A stretch of 64,000 nucleotides of DNA, taken from assembly GCA_036346225.1 (NCBI GenBank), contig JARFIW010001104.1, positions 6,908,001 to 6,972,000 on the forward strand. Reading direction: 5' to 3'. The position numbers and the translations under genes are program-made. Below, one piece after another: positions 32,846-44,135 of this stretch (positions are counted from its first letter, which is position 1; each line of letters starts with the position of its first letter). This DNA is from Platerodrilus igneus (Eukaryota; Arthropoda; Insecta; Coleoptera; Lycidae). Below the pieces are notes generated by a model. It had not been told where the DNA came from and did no database searches. It was given only the letters and a program-made list of their open reading frames with translations.

Positions 32846-33801
32846 ACCAAGTTTATACTCAAAAAACGAACTGCTTTGAAACGAAAGTAAATTGGAAATA
32901 AATAAGCAGATGTTTTTATTGTAAATCCGTAAAACGTAAACGAAACAAAAATATCAAGTTCCTAAGAAGCTTGGTAGTAACCATAGAAACGTAAACAAGC
33001 CTGCCGCGTTAACACGGCGATATAAAACAAAACAGGTGTGCTATTGCAAAACGAGATAGCAACGACTGTTCTATCTTTAATTTAGAATCAACAGGTGTAC
33101 AACTGTTGTTAACGTAGTTATTTGATATTTTAGTTATAATAAAGAAAAATAATTTATATTTTTAAATTGAAGGAAAACACTGTGCTTTTATTATTTAATG
33201 TATTTAGCGAACACAATAACTGCGGAAATCGTGTATCATAACGGTGAAGATTTGTGTCGAAGTGATCAATAAATGGTGGCGCAAATCAGAGTATCGGAAA
33301 TAGTAAACTGTAACTTTTTTCCTAGTGGACTGTATTTGTAATTACTATCCTAATTTGAACCTCAATTCGAGTAATGTAAAATGTAAATTATGAGTAGACG
33401 ACTTACCAGTGGAATCAGTAAACACGTGGTAGCCGTGGATGATTGGTCGCTCGCTGGTTTTTCCAATTTCCGTTGGTTTTGTTGCACTTTCAATGTTTGT
33501 AATGTCATGTGGAATAAATAGCACAGAACACACGGCAGTATGTAAACTGAAGATAAATGTTTCCAGTGGAAATCACGTAAAAAAACTTCAGAAAATCGTT
33601 CTCGCCTGGTAACAGTACTTGTCTGTTCTATGGTTCTTGGTTCACTCGTGCTCGCCTGGGACCGATCGGCACTAATCCAAAACTTGGACAGTCACTACAT
33701 CTCGTGCTAGGTTTAGCAAGTGATCGCGAAGCAGTCTGTAAACAGCGGCACTCTATTGTTTGCTTTTATAAATTTTACAGTCGCGTATTGTGCGAAGAAG
33801 T
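32846..33801. other. Interval between direct repeats, with LTR-like signals
   Basis: Holds GATATAAAACAAAACAGG (TATA-like, near 33020), several AATAAA-type signals near 33140-33270, and a PBS-like TGGTGGCGCAAATCAG near 33273. A splice-bounded minus-strand segment lies at 33407-33546. None of these is decisive. Confidence 0.35.
33407..33546 (-). other. Candidate internal exon, minus strand
   Basis: On the minus strand ATTTATCTTCAG (acceptor) precedes 140 bp that end CCACTG/GTAAGT (a strong donor). One frame is open across the whole segment and carries TNIESATKPTEIGKTSERP and IIHGYHVFTDSTG. The composition looks more protein-like than surrounding frames, but I recognise no family and see no neighbouring exon. 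Confidence 0.3.
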
Positions 33802-34125
33802 ATTGTTGGTAAAAGAATTAAAATTTAGTATTTTGGAATGAACAATGAAATGATATAACAGAAAAGTTGGCATTTAGCTCTATGCTATGTTAGTCATTAA
33901 AGACATTTCCAGAAATTGAAATTTTAATGTCAGGTAATTTAATATGAGAAATAGAAAAATTTGGGGTGATAGTTTTATTGATGCTTGTGATTTAAAGTCT
34001 TTTAGCAATACCTGGAAATATTGAGATCAACAAATTAGGTTTTTTTGTATATTTGTTTTTATATTGCAACTACTTGATCCCGATAGAGGTATAGATAGAA
34101 TTTTAATTGCATTTATTTAAGAACT
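33802..34125 (+). repeat. Direct repeat pair, right member
   Basis: Partner of 32507-32845: shares TTAAAATTTAGTATTTTGGA, TAAAGACATTTCCAGAA and TTAAAGTCTTTTAGCAATAC. It lacks TG...CA ends and a target duplication, so LTR identity is unproven. Confidence 0.9.
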
Positions 34126-34977
34126 AGCTAAATAGACACATTTGTGACAGGATATACAGCTACCTCAGTGATAAAGTGGTATTTCGACAAGACGTGAATT
34201 CGGAAATTTAGTTAATTACAGCTTTTATGGCTACCCCTCCCCTCCCACCAGCAGCATTTGCGTGACCGACAGTTGAAATATTTAGTGGTATTTTAAATTT
34301 GAAAATGGGGCGTCTGCTTGATGATAGCAGCCCCTCCCCATATATAAAAAAACCTGCATTTAAAAAAGAAGTACCTCTGATTATGTTGGTTGAGTAGTTA
34401 TAGCTTATTTGTAACGTCCAGATATCATGTCTACACTATCACTTAAGAGAAACTTGCTAAAGTCCGCACGGTAATAAACGTAATTTAATTTTTGGGTCAT
34501 ATTTAACATTGCCTCTTGGACATTATTCAACCATGGACATTAGTTGGACTCTCTATATATTATCTATCTTTAAGATATAAGTTTTACATATAGTTATTGT
34601 ATGTATGTTGCGTATATAAAATTTCTAATACTTTGATAATCAATCACTATTAGATGTCTAGGGCTATTCTATTGCAATACTGTTTTAGTTGTTAAAAATA
34701 TGTAGGTATAGTTTTAAATTTATAACTACTTTTATATATTTTTATTAACTACTTATATTTATTTATTGATTTCTTCTTACCTGTGATATTTGATGATTGT
34801 CATCTCCCATTGATCGAGGCGGGAATAGGGTTGAAGCGGTGTAGGAGTGAATTTTATACATTAATGAAAGTAACAGCCTCCGTGATGACTTCCCGAAATT
34901 GGCCTTGCAGGGTACAAAAATTTGCAAAACACGCCTTAGATTTTCTTATGGGAAAATACACGTAAAAATGAACAATT
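34126..34977. other. Unassigned DNA left of LTR element
   Basis: No recognised motif; a 60-codon frame at 34783-34965 has no family resemblance. Confidence 0.5.
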
Positions 34978-36449
34978 TGTTTCGGTATTCCGCGCAAACA
35001 CAAAAGGAAATAGTAAAAGTAAGTAAAGAAATCGTTTACGCCGAATACTGCAACAAAACTGGGACAGAATGGTAGAATTTGTACTAGCTCAAAAACGTAC
35101 TAGAGGGGCGTGGGTGAAATAGAAACAACACATTGGAAACCTCTAAAAAACTATATTGTTAACATACAATCTCGAAACACTATTTACACAACAATAAAAT
35201 TCAATAAGTTGCGTAATCGTTTGTTACGTGCTGGTAAACAAAGCGTCATAACATATAAAATTGGTAATCAAAATAAATATAATATCTTATAATCTAAATA
35301 CTTACTTAATGGTTCACCTTCAATATATACAAAAAAAATAAAACGTAAACTATACAGTACTTCAGGAAAAGAAATATACATGCTGCTTTGTGAAGTGCAC
35401 CACCTCAAGAAATAGTATAACATTAAAATTAGATACCATAACTTAAATTAATCAAATATTAACTACTTTTAAATGATGCGTAAGTTCTTTACGATAATGT
35501 CTATACCAAAAGTACAAAAGGAACAGTAAAACGGACTCTAACACAAACTTCGAATAACTTATTTTTAATTTGAAGAATGATCATTACATCATCGCTCGTG
35601 CATTGTGAATGTGTTTGGTAACGTGGTGTTGGTAATTTATTGGATAATCATGAGTAACAGCAAATAAAATGTCTATCCTCCACAGCAGCATAAAAAAAAT
35701 TACAAAAATAGGAAACTGTACCTTGAGCAATCAGCTTCGTGTTGGTCTCATCTTAGGGCTGGGAAAATGCGGCTGCATTTTTCTATGGGCTGGCTGCTGG
35801 AACCACTAGCACAACTCACGCTAATACAGAAAGCATTTTAGTAGCGCGACTTTACAACATGTATCTTCGGTAAGAAGATGTGGTCTTCAATAGTGTCTTT
35901 CAAAGCACGGTTTATATTTTATAAGAACAGGATCATGCATGGTGGTAGGTATTATACTTTCAAAGATATCGCGAAAGAACTAAGTGTGCAAAATTCCCAG
36001 ACCACAGCTGTCGAAATACAAACTGTAACAGCTGGCCAACAAGCAGATAACGCAATAATCAAAAATTTTTTTAGACAAAGAAAAACAATCTTGTTACTTT
36101 GTAACATCTTAATAGCTGCAGAATACCAGATAACAAGTCCATTGTAAGCAGATGTAGGCAGGTGGTAAGTGGTCTTATCTTTTAGAAAAAGCTGTGCATT
36201 TACTTGCAGCTTTTAAAATGTAATCACAGCAGGTCCTAGGAAATATTGCAACTACCTTGTAACGTACTGTTTCCTAAGCAGCTGTTTGATTTTATAAGAC
36301 AAACTTTTGTATAGAGTAATTACTTGAGAAATTTTATAAACCTTTTATAAACCTTAATTCAAATGGCGGGCAATAGAGTTTGTTGAGGAATTTTAGGGCG
36401 TTTTAAAAATAGTTACAAAACAATTGTTTGCAGGGTTTTAAACGTAACA
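34978..36449 (-). repeat. 3' LTR of minus-strand LTR element
   Basis: 1472 bp. In element orientation it begins TGTTACGTTTAAAACC and ends GGAATACCGAAACA. Paired with 40087-41527. Confidence 0.9.
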
Positions 36450-36460
36450 AATTTTCCTCT
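36450..36460 (-). other. Polypurine tract
   Basis: In element orientation AGAGGAAAATT lies directly against the TGTTACG start of the 3' LTR, as expected for plus-strand priming. Confidence 0.65.
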
Positions 36461-38350
36461 AGCAAAATTAAGGGGTCGGAGTTGGAAGCAGAAGTAACAG
36501 AGCGAGTAGTATACCAATAAAACAAAGCAACAGAAAATTCGTTATAAGAAAAACTTAAATACCGATAAAAGAATTTTTATCCGGCTTAAAAGACCAGTGC
36601 CCACTAATAAGATAAATAAATAAAAAAATCTTACTACAAGAAAAACAAAAAAATTAAAAATCTTACAAAACTACAAGAAAAACTAGTACACACTAATAGG
36701 ATAAAATGAAAAAAAGAACCTTACAAAACTACAAAAATACTCAAGAACTAACCCAAAAGAATTTTTATCCGGCTTGAAGGACCAGTACACCGGACCAAGT
36801 CACGAAGTGTAAAGGATATAGAAAAAGGGAAAGGTATAAGATAGCAATCATCGAGGACAAAGATGGAATGGCTTGACACTGCAAAAAGTCGTTGAAAGAC
36901 GGATATCTCTAGTAAAGAAACATTTACGTTTCCCACCTCAAAAAAAATAATAGGTTTTTTTGCGAAAAACCCAAAGTAAGAAAAGAAGCAAGGATGAAAA
37001 CCTACAGTACAAGCCAATATGAAACAATAAATATCACGTCTCAAAGTATGCAAGGGAACAATAAGAATGTTGGATAGAAAAATTGAGATTCTTCAAGCTG
37101 TGGTTACAAAGAATCATATTAAACGTACATCCGAAGAAAAGAATAGCTAACCTGCCTAAAAGTCGAGTAAGTCGTGGTTTCCGAAGAAAATAAAAAAGAT
37201 ATAGAAAACATCTACCACAGGAAGTAGATCGAAAACATTTTAATAAGTTTGTAAGAGAACTAACACTAAGAAAACCAGCAGAAGGTGAAACGGGCCGGAG
37301 CTTTTCCCCACCTTCAAGCTATAAGACTTCTTTCTTTATACTGGGTTAATGAGAAACACTAACCAATCTAAGTAATCCCAGGGCGCCAAATATTTAGTTC
37401 ATAAATATTAAATAATATTCTACTTATCGGGTTCTCCTACAACACTAATAATTGATACAAAACACGAATTTCAGTCAAAGGCAACTGCCAAATTTAATAA
37501 ACTCTTCGTTGATAACACAAGAAATAACCTCATATCAAATAATAATTTAAAACTAGCCGCCTATTACAATAAACCATGAACGCTACATTATGTTATGATA
37601 ATAACTTGTTTAAATCAAGCGCAATAAAAATCACAAGTTCCATTCCACTCACCCCTTTTACGTTACGAACGTCCACAATTCCACGATGAGCCGGCTTACT
37701 TCACCACACACGCGCCGAAGTTAACAGCTCAGCACCAACTTTCAACTTACTTATGGAATGCAAACAACATCCCGTGGTAATTCAGCTGACTAACGTTGTA
37801 AACTCGTGTTTGTGTATGATAATGTTTGTCACTTTGATGCGTGTTTATCGATAAACGATTGTTTAAATAATTAAAACCAACTCCAAGAATTCGTTTTAGT
37901 TATACTATACTGATAACACACGCGTAAGTAATACTTATTCAATCATAAAACACGCAGGATTTGCATCATTATTGCAAATCTACCTCGACAAAACTTAACT
38001 AAAATCATCCGACGTCTTTACCGGTTAAACGTGTAACCTCTACTACTCATTCGTTTGCGACTGTCGACCTGTGCAACCCCCACAACAACCTGCGGCGTCC
38101 ACATGATGCAAATGTCTTCATCTATGTTAAACGCTACTACCCGACACACTTAGATTTATCATATAACAGGAATAAAATACCTTAAACTAATAACTACGAT
38201 TTATTACAAAACGGCCTGTCACAAAAAAACGGGAAAGGAAAATGGACCAAAAGGAACGGAGAAGCTAAACAAAAAATAAAAAGAGAACTCTACCTCAAAA
38301 TAAAACTATAGGTAAGTAGTACCAAAACTAAAGAAAAAAACAACCTAAAA
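36461..38350 (-). other. Non-coding 3' internal region of LTR element
   Basis: Contains repeated stretches around GAATTTTTATCCGGCTT (36568 and 36758) and segments related in inverse orientation to 47400-47940. No pol or env motif in any frame. Confidence 0.6.
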
Positions 38351-38395
38351 TATGTATGTGTGTGAGGGTATGCGGGTGCGTATATCTGTGTGTCT

Positions 38396-38427
38396 GAAGT
38401 GTGTGTGTGTGTATGTATGTGTGTGTG

Positions 38428-38462
<35 letters not shown>
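38396..38462 (+). repeat. (GT)n microsatellite
   Basis: Long GT run inside the LTR element. A shorter CA run occupies the equivalent place in the plus-strand copy (47040-47055). Confidence 0.95.
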
Positions 38463-38467
38463 ACATG

Positions 38468-38550
38468 TTGGACCGCTTTAGTCGCCTCTTACAACAGGCA
38501 AGTCGTACCGTGGAAATATTCTAATCCCGTACCCACACGGGGTTGGGGTA
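38468..38550 (-). other. Conserved GC-rich block shared by LTR copies
   Basis: Contains GACCGCTTTAGTCGCCTCTT and CCCGTACCCACACGGGG on the plus strand, the latter able to pair with itself. A shorter relative is at 46988-47042 in opposite orientation, consistent with the opposite orientation of the two elements. Function unknown. Confidence 0.6.
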
Positions 38551-38805
38551 AGTTCGAGAAGCAGAAACAAAAGAAGAACAATAAAACCAATTGGAACAAT
38601 AAAATCATTAGAAAACTAGAAATCGTAAAGTCCAAAAATCAAGTTCTAAGAAAGGGTGGAGTCAGCATAGAAATTGGGGACATAGGGGACTAGTAATGAG
38701 GTTTCAGACGTTTGCGTCGCCAGAAGGAAAACAAAGCAAGATCAAGGATATTAAGGATTTGCCGATCTACATTTTCGGATTCGGAATCAATGTAGGATAT
38801 TTTTT

Positions 38806-39899
38806 TCATCCTATTTCTTTTGTTAACCAGTTTCGTTGGTTGAAATACCGTAGCGAGCAGTAGTATTGGTTGGGCAATTTTTCGCTACACAGGATTAACA
38901 GGGGTGTAGTAGTTATAACACGCAGTTGAGAAGATGGTGGCAATGGTGGAAGTAGTTTAGGAAAGTTAGTAGATGTTATGGAAAAAACCATTTTGTTTTT
39001 AGTATCGGTTACAGGAGAGTCAATGATAGAAAAGGGAACAGCATTGGTTGTCCGAGTATTGACGTTAAGAAAGAAAACAGCATTGGCTGCAAGATTATCA
39101 ACCTCAGGAAGAGGAACATAATTTGATAACACTTCAGCAACATTACTTAATGGAACAGAATCAGGTAGAACTTCGTCAACGTTAGATAACACGTCAGAAT
39201 CAAGCAGAATTTCATCAACGTCAGGTAAAGAAATAGAAGCAGGCAAAACTTCAGTCACAATATGAACTGATTCCTCGACAACAGCAAATAAAGAAACAGC
39301 ATCGGGTAAAACTTTTACAACAACAGCAACAGGCATCATAGATACGGTTTCACTAACTTTAACATGACCTTCTCTATCAGTATTGGAAGTTATCGTCAGT
39401 TCAGCTACATCTGTTATTGCAGGCATAGCAGAAATTTCTTAGGTAGAATTGTTTAAAAAAGCAGGAACAAACGTTTGAGTTGCTACCTGTAAGTCACTAT
39501 GTTAAAGTATGAGCTCAATTCGTGGGGAGGTACAGAAGAGAACGTAGAACAAAAAACAGAAGAAATTTGGTTGTCATTAGTAGTAGGATTACAGTTCGGA
39601 CAAATGCGTCGAGTAACTCCTTTAAGTCCGCAACCATAGCAATGAAGTACTTGAGGACGAGTACAACGTGTGGACACATGACCAGGTTGATCGCAATTGA
39701 AGCATATGACCTGACGAGTAGAAGTAAGCTTAGAAATAGAAACAGTAGAAATTACAGAAGAAGTATTTGTTCTACCCGTAGGTGTAGGAGGAATCTTAAT
39801 CGTTCCATCATGTGAAGTAAAAGTACTTTTCTCAATCGTAGTGGACTTGTAAGCAAAATTTGGTTCTACGTATGTGAGTTTGACTTCGTGTTGTTTCAA
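38806..39899 (-). pseudogene. gag-like gene of minus-strand LTR element
   Basis: Codes for the nucleocapsid end of a retrotransposon Gag. Frame 1 (39483-39899) has the CCHC knuckle CFNCDQPGHVSTRC (39663-39704) followed by CYGCGLKGVTRRICPNC, which keeps C-x2-C spacing but lacks the expected His. An in-frame TAA separates it from frame 2 (38806-39426), which carries EGHVKVSE, VAVVVKVLPD and then about four 13-residue repeats of the type NVDEVLPDSVPLS, ending in a Pro-rich tail. Compared with the plus-strand copy, the capsid-like N-terminus is missing: the frame begins only about 160 bp after the primer-binding site. Confidence 0.85.
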
Positions 39900-40061
39900 T
39901 TACATAAACCCCTAGTAATCCAGGTATATGTGCAAAAAATTCTAGACGAAACGTAGAATAGGAAAGAGGTTTCCAAAAAGCTGGGACGAATCTTTAAGTA
40001 AACGAACGGTTTCAGAACTATAGCAAATTTTAAGTAGATAAAGAAAGGTTTCAAAATCGAA

Positions 40062-40078
40062 CCTCACGTTGCGCGCCA
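40062..40078 (-). other. Primer-binding site
   Basis: TGGCGCGCAACGTGAGG, a few bases inside the 5' LTR end; resembles the TGGCGCCCAACGTGGGG type of tRNA primer site seen in insect Ty3 elements. Confidence 0.7.
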
Positions 40079-40086
40079 AAAATATA

Positions 40087-41527
40087 TGTTACGGTATTCC
40101 GCGCAAACACAAAAGGAAACAGTAAAAGTAAGTAAAGAAATCGTTTACGCCGAATACGGCAACAAAACGGGGACAGAATAGTAGAATTCGGGCTAGCTCA
40201 AAAACGTCGTAGAGGGGCGTGGGTGAAATAGAAACAACACATTGGAAACCTCTGGAATACTATATTGTTAACATACAATCTCGAAATAAAATCTAGTAAG
40301 TTGCGTAATCGTAAACGTGCTGGTAAACAAAGCGTCATAACATATTAAATTGGTAAGCAAAACAAATATAATATCTATTAATCTAAATACTTACTTAATG
40401 GTTCACCTTAAATATATACAAAAAAAATAAAACGTAAACTATACAGTACTTCAGGAAAAGAAATATACATAAGTTTATATACATGCTGCTTTGTGAAGTG
40501 CAGCTGCTCAAGAAATAGTATAACATTAAAATTAGACACCCTAACTTAAATTAATCAAATATTAACTACTTTTAAATTGATGCGTAAGTTCTTTTCGTTA
40601 ATGTCTATACCAAAAGCACAAAGGAAACAGTAAAACGGACTCTAACACAAACTTCGAATAATTAATTTTTAATTTGAAGAATAATTATTACACTGTTGCT
40701 CGTGCATTGTGAATGTGTTTGGTAACGTGGTGTTGGTAATTTATTGGATAATCCTGAGTAACAGCAAATAAAATGTCTATCCTCCACAGTAGTATCAAAA
40801 AATAATTACAAAAATAGGAAACTGTACCTTGAGCAATCAGCTTCGTGTTGGTCTTATCTTAGGGCTGGAAAAATGCATTTTTCTATAGGTTGGCTGCTGG
40901 AACCACTAACACAACTCATGCTAACACAGAAAGCATTTTAGTAGCGCGACTTTACAACATGTATCTTCGATAAGAAGTGTTTTTCAAAGCATGGTCTCTA
41001 TTTTATAAAGACAGAATCGTGCATGGGGGTAGGTATTTTGCTTTCAAAGATATCGCCGAAGAATCAAATGTGCAAAATTCCCAGACAACAGCGGCCGAAA
41101 AACAAACTGTAACAGCTTGTCAACAAGCAGATAACGTAATAATCAAATGATTTTTTAGACAAAGGTAAACAATCATGTTACTTTGTAGCATCCTAACAGC
41201 TGCAGAATACCAGATAACAAGTCCATTGTAAGCAGATGTAGGCAGGTGGTAAGTGGTCTTATCTTTTAGAAGAAAGCTGTGCATTTACTTGCAGCTTTTA
41301 AAATGTAATCACAGCAAGTGCTAGGAAATATTGCAACTACCTTGTAACGTACTGTTTCCTAAGCAGCTGTTTGATTTTATAAGACAAACTTTTGTATAGA
41401 GTAATTACTTGAGAAATTTTATAAAATCACCTTGATTCAAATGGCGAAAAAACGAGCTTGTTGAAAATTTTAGGCCGTTTTAAAAATAAATGCAGAAAAA
41501 ATTGTTTGCAGGGTTTTGAACGTACCA
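40087..41527 (-). repeat. 5' LTR of minus-strand LTR element
   Basis: 1441 bp, ends TGGTACG and CGTAACA in element orientation. It differs from the 3' LTR by scattered substitutions and short indels, implying an old insertion. Confidence 0.9.
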
Positions 41528-42158
41528 GATTTTGCTCCAGAACGAAGGTTCCGTACCTACTACCCAACCCTTTAGAGCAAATAAAAATTTATTAACGTAA
41601 CGCTGAGTTTACCCGTAACGATCCTCCCTACCAATCTTGGATCCAATTCCTTCACAAAATCAATTAAAGAAGTTCTTGTTAAACTTACTTGTGTAAGTTA
41701 TAGAGCCCATTTCCTGTATGAACTCAGATTTTCTTACTTGAAAACAGCCAAAAATAAAATCACTACTTTTGTTTGACGATTATGTTCTGGAAAACATTTA
41801 AAGGTGTTTTTTAATAAATAAAAAGTCCTTAATGAAATGTGAGTGGAAGTTTTATGGTGATGTAAAAGCGAAATACGACTTGTCACTTACGCTACTGAAT
41901 TCTTTTGCTAACTGCGTCATTCTTTGATATCTTAAAAGCAGCTTGAGCTAAAGTAAGAAAATCTACAGAGAAAAGTTTTATAAAATGTACATAAATGCTT
42001 ACATTGTTCCGAGATTAACTACAAGAAAACTCTCCAGATACTGTAGTTGTTTAACTTGTTTACGGACTTTACTGTTCATTTTATCTTTTCACCGAGAGAA
42101 CTACACAGAGGGGAATAAAGCAGGTCAAGAAATATTTCTGAATGATTGTGCTTATAAC
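41528..42158. repeat. Host repeat, left segment (split by hAT and LTR insertions)
   Basis: From about 41690 it aligns with 57740-58250: shared AAAAGCAG...TGAGCTAAAGTAAGAA, AAATGTACATAAA and GCTTACAT. The target of the hAT insertion is at its right edge. 41528-41690 is unassigned. Confidence 0.75.
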
Positions 42159-42174
42159 TAGGGCTGGGTCGGCG

Positions 42175-42415
42175 TATCGATATATCGATACGTATCGATA
42201 CGACTCCCGTATCGACCCCCCGATACAGCAAAAAATAAATATCGATATATCGATACTCGATATGTATCGATACGTATCGATATGTATCGATACGTATCGA
42301 CATGTATCGATACGCATCGATACGTATCGATACGCATCGATACGTATCGATACGTATCGATACGTATTGATATTCGATATAGAATATGTAACGATATTCG
42401 ATACGAAAAAATCCC
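42175..42415. repeat. Palindromic 10-bp satellite, block 1
   Basis: Tandem ATCGATACGT/ATCGATACGC units. The unit alternates two self-complementary words (ATCGAT, ACGT), so both strands have nearly the same sequence and both translate into Arg-Ile-Asp-Thr-Tyr-like peptides. Confidence 0.97.
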
Positions 42416-42594
42416 GTATCGTCCACCCCTATATACATACATATGTCACAAATATTAAACTTGAAACTTTAATTATTTTGATAACAAACAATCTTAAGTA
42501 AAAGATCGAATTGTCAGTAAATACATTATTTTAAAACGATCTTGTGATTTTATTCCCAAAGAAAGAGTAGAAAAATTTATAGATGCGTATCGAT

Positions 42595-42663
42595 TCGTAC
42601 CGATAGGTATCGCTACGTCTCGATAGGTATACTTAACCTACACACCTAAACGTTCCGATACGA

Positions 42664-42707
<44 letters not shown>

Positions 42708-43140
42708 GTACCGCTACGTATCTATACGTATCGATATGCATCGATACGAGTCGATACGTATCGATACGTACCGATACGCATCGATACGTATCGATACGCA
42801 TCGATACGTATCGATACGCATCGATACGCATCGATACGTATCGATACGCATCGATACGAATCGATATGTATCGATACGCACAGATACGCATCGATACATG
42901 TCGATACGCATCGATACGTATCGATACGTATCGATACGTATCGATACGCATCGATACGCATCGATACGTATCGATACGCATCGATACGAATCGATATGTA
43001 TCGATACGCACAGATACGCATCGATACATGTCGATACGCATCGATACGTATCGATACGTAACGATATATATCGATATTCGATATATCGATACATATCGAT
43101 ATAGAATATGTATCGATATTCGATACGTAAAATCCCGTAT
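42595..43140. repeat. Palindromic 10-bp satellite, block 2
   Basis: Same repeat, interrupted by a (TA)n run at 42669-42706. A higher-order duplication is visible: the variant run starting AATCGATATGTATCG at 42859 recurs at 42989, 130 bp (13 units) later. Confidence 0.97.
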
Positions 43141-43160
43141 CGCCCACCCCTACTTATAAC

Positions 43161-43483
43161 TCTGTTCTTAATTATTATGTTATTAAGTAAGACACCGTGG
43201 CTTTAGAAGGTTTCCAATGCAACTGACAATTTGTAACAGCAACTTTCAACGTTCATTACACCAGATATTCCAAAAAAGCGTTCGAGAAAGGCTTCGATTT
43301 TTACAACACATTGAAGTGGAAAAAGACTTTTTGCGTAAGTAACTTCTCGAAAGAAGCGAGGAGTCTTCAAGCTAAAACAGAATGTCTCTGTTAAATAAAA
43401 TCAACTAGAAAAAGTTACTTAACTTCAACGATGTCAATGATAATATTTTGTGTTTTCAGTTGTATAGAGAATATAATAAAATG
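43161..43483. repeat. Host repeat, middle segment
   Basis: Aligns with about 58255-58545, sharing CCAGATATTC, CTTCGA-type and AAGCTAAAA-like stretches, and ends in the AATG target of the LTR element. Confidence 0.7.
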
Positions 43484-43983
43484 TGTTACGTTCACTTTCC
43501 AACGGTAAAATCAAAACGCACTTTTTTGTCTTTTATTATTCGTCTAGCTAGATTCTGCTTCAATATTCAAACAACACCCGGTATATTAGACCTTCCAACT
43601 ATACTAAAATATATTGTTTATTTTCCCTTACTCAAATCGGGTTAATGCCCGTTGTAATGTATCCAAATATTGGGCAGTAAAAGGTAGAAAACGGTACACA
43701 GTATAGTCATTATTTTTGCAAAGTGTTAGTTACCCGACAGGGATTGTAATGTTTTTTTTTTGCTACTTAGAGTTCTTTTGTTAATGTGTTATTTTCTTTG
43801 TCTTTTTTTGTATTGAGGAATTACTGCAGGTGGGATTTCTCCTACAGGTTGCACTGAACGGTTAGTAATTTTTTTTTATTTTAGGCCTTTCCTCTATGTT
43901 TGTATTTGTAATACCCCGCCTGCTCGCCAATTGAGCCCAAGTATTCTTTTTTTGTCTGTCAGGCTACGTCGAGGTACGTGACA
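43484..43983 (+). repeat. 5' LTR of plus-strand LTR element (internally deleted)
   Basis: 500 bp, TGTTACGTTCACTTTCC to GTACGTGACA. It lacks the ~750-bp middle present in the 3' LTR. Confidence 0.9.
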
Positions 43984-43990
43984 TAAATTT

Positions 43991-44009
43991 TGACGCCCTG
44001 ACGTGGGGT
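43991..44009 (+). other. Primer-binding site
   Basis: TGACGCCCTGACGTGGGG, seven bases after the 5' LTR; same class as the site at 40062-40078. Confidence 0.7.
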
Positions 44010-44024
44010 TCCGATTTTGTTTTG

Positions 44025-44135
44025 GGTAATTTTTGCTCCGGTTTTGTTTTGTGTAGCTTCGGCTCCGATTTTGTTTTGGGTAACTTTTGCTCCGATTTTC
44101 TTTTGTTTAACGTTTGCTCCGATTTTTTGTCGTTA
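44025..44135 (+). repeat. Short tandem repeat in element leader
   Basis: Four imperfect copies of about 31 bp around GCTCCGATTTTGTTTTGGG. Confidence 0.7.

Larger units (their letters stand above)
34978..41527 (-). mobile_element. LTR retrotransposon copy 1 (gag only), minus strand
   Basis: Two long LTRs with the inverted ends TGTTACG/CGTAACA flank an internal region holding a primer-binding site, a gag-type frame with zinc knuckle, a GT microsatellite and about 1.9 kb of non-coding 3' sequence. No protease, RT or integrase motif was found. The bases next to the element are AATC and AATT in element orientation, a 3/4 match, so a target duplication is only suggested. Internal sequence is related to the plus-strand copy at 43484-49191, although the LTRs differ. 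Confidence 0.88.
42159..43152. mobile_element. hAT-like non-autonomous element, satellite-filled
   Basis: Begins TAGGGCTGGGTCGGCGTATC and ends GATACGGGATTTTACG-type sequence in reverse, terminating CCCACCCCTA. The ends form imperfect inverted repeats (TAGGG-TGGG-CG). Perfect 8-bp direct repeats CTTATAAC flank it (42151-42158, 43153-43160), the hallmark length of hAT insertion. It is filled by two blocks of a 10-bp repeat ATCGATACGT. A second right-end-like sequence (about 42400-42431) lies inside, so the element seems to be a tandem fusion mobilised as one. No transposase. Confidence 0.9.

Noticed and set aside
38352..38693. 113-codon frame starting with Val/Cys runs
   Set aside because: Read through a GT microsatellite and non-coding LTR-element sequence on the opposite strand of the element.
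42142..43159. Long open frames on both strands rich in Arg-Ile-Asp-Thr-Tyr
   Set aside because: They are forced by the stop-free 10-bp palindromic satellite; the same peptide appears in several frames of both strands, so there is no coding evidence.
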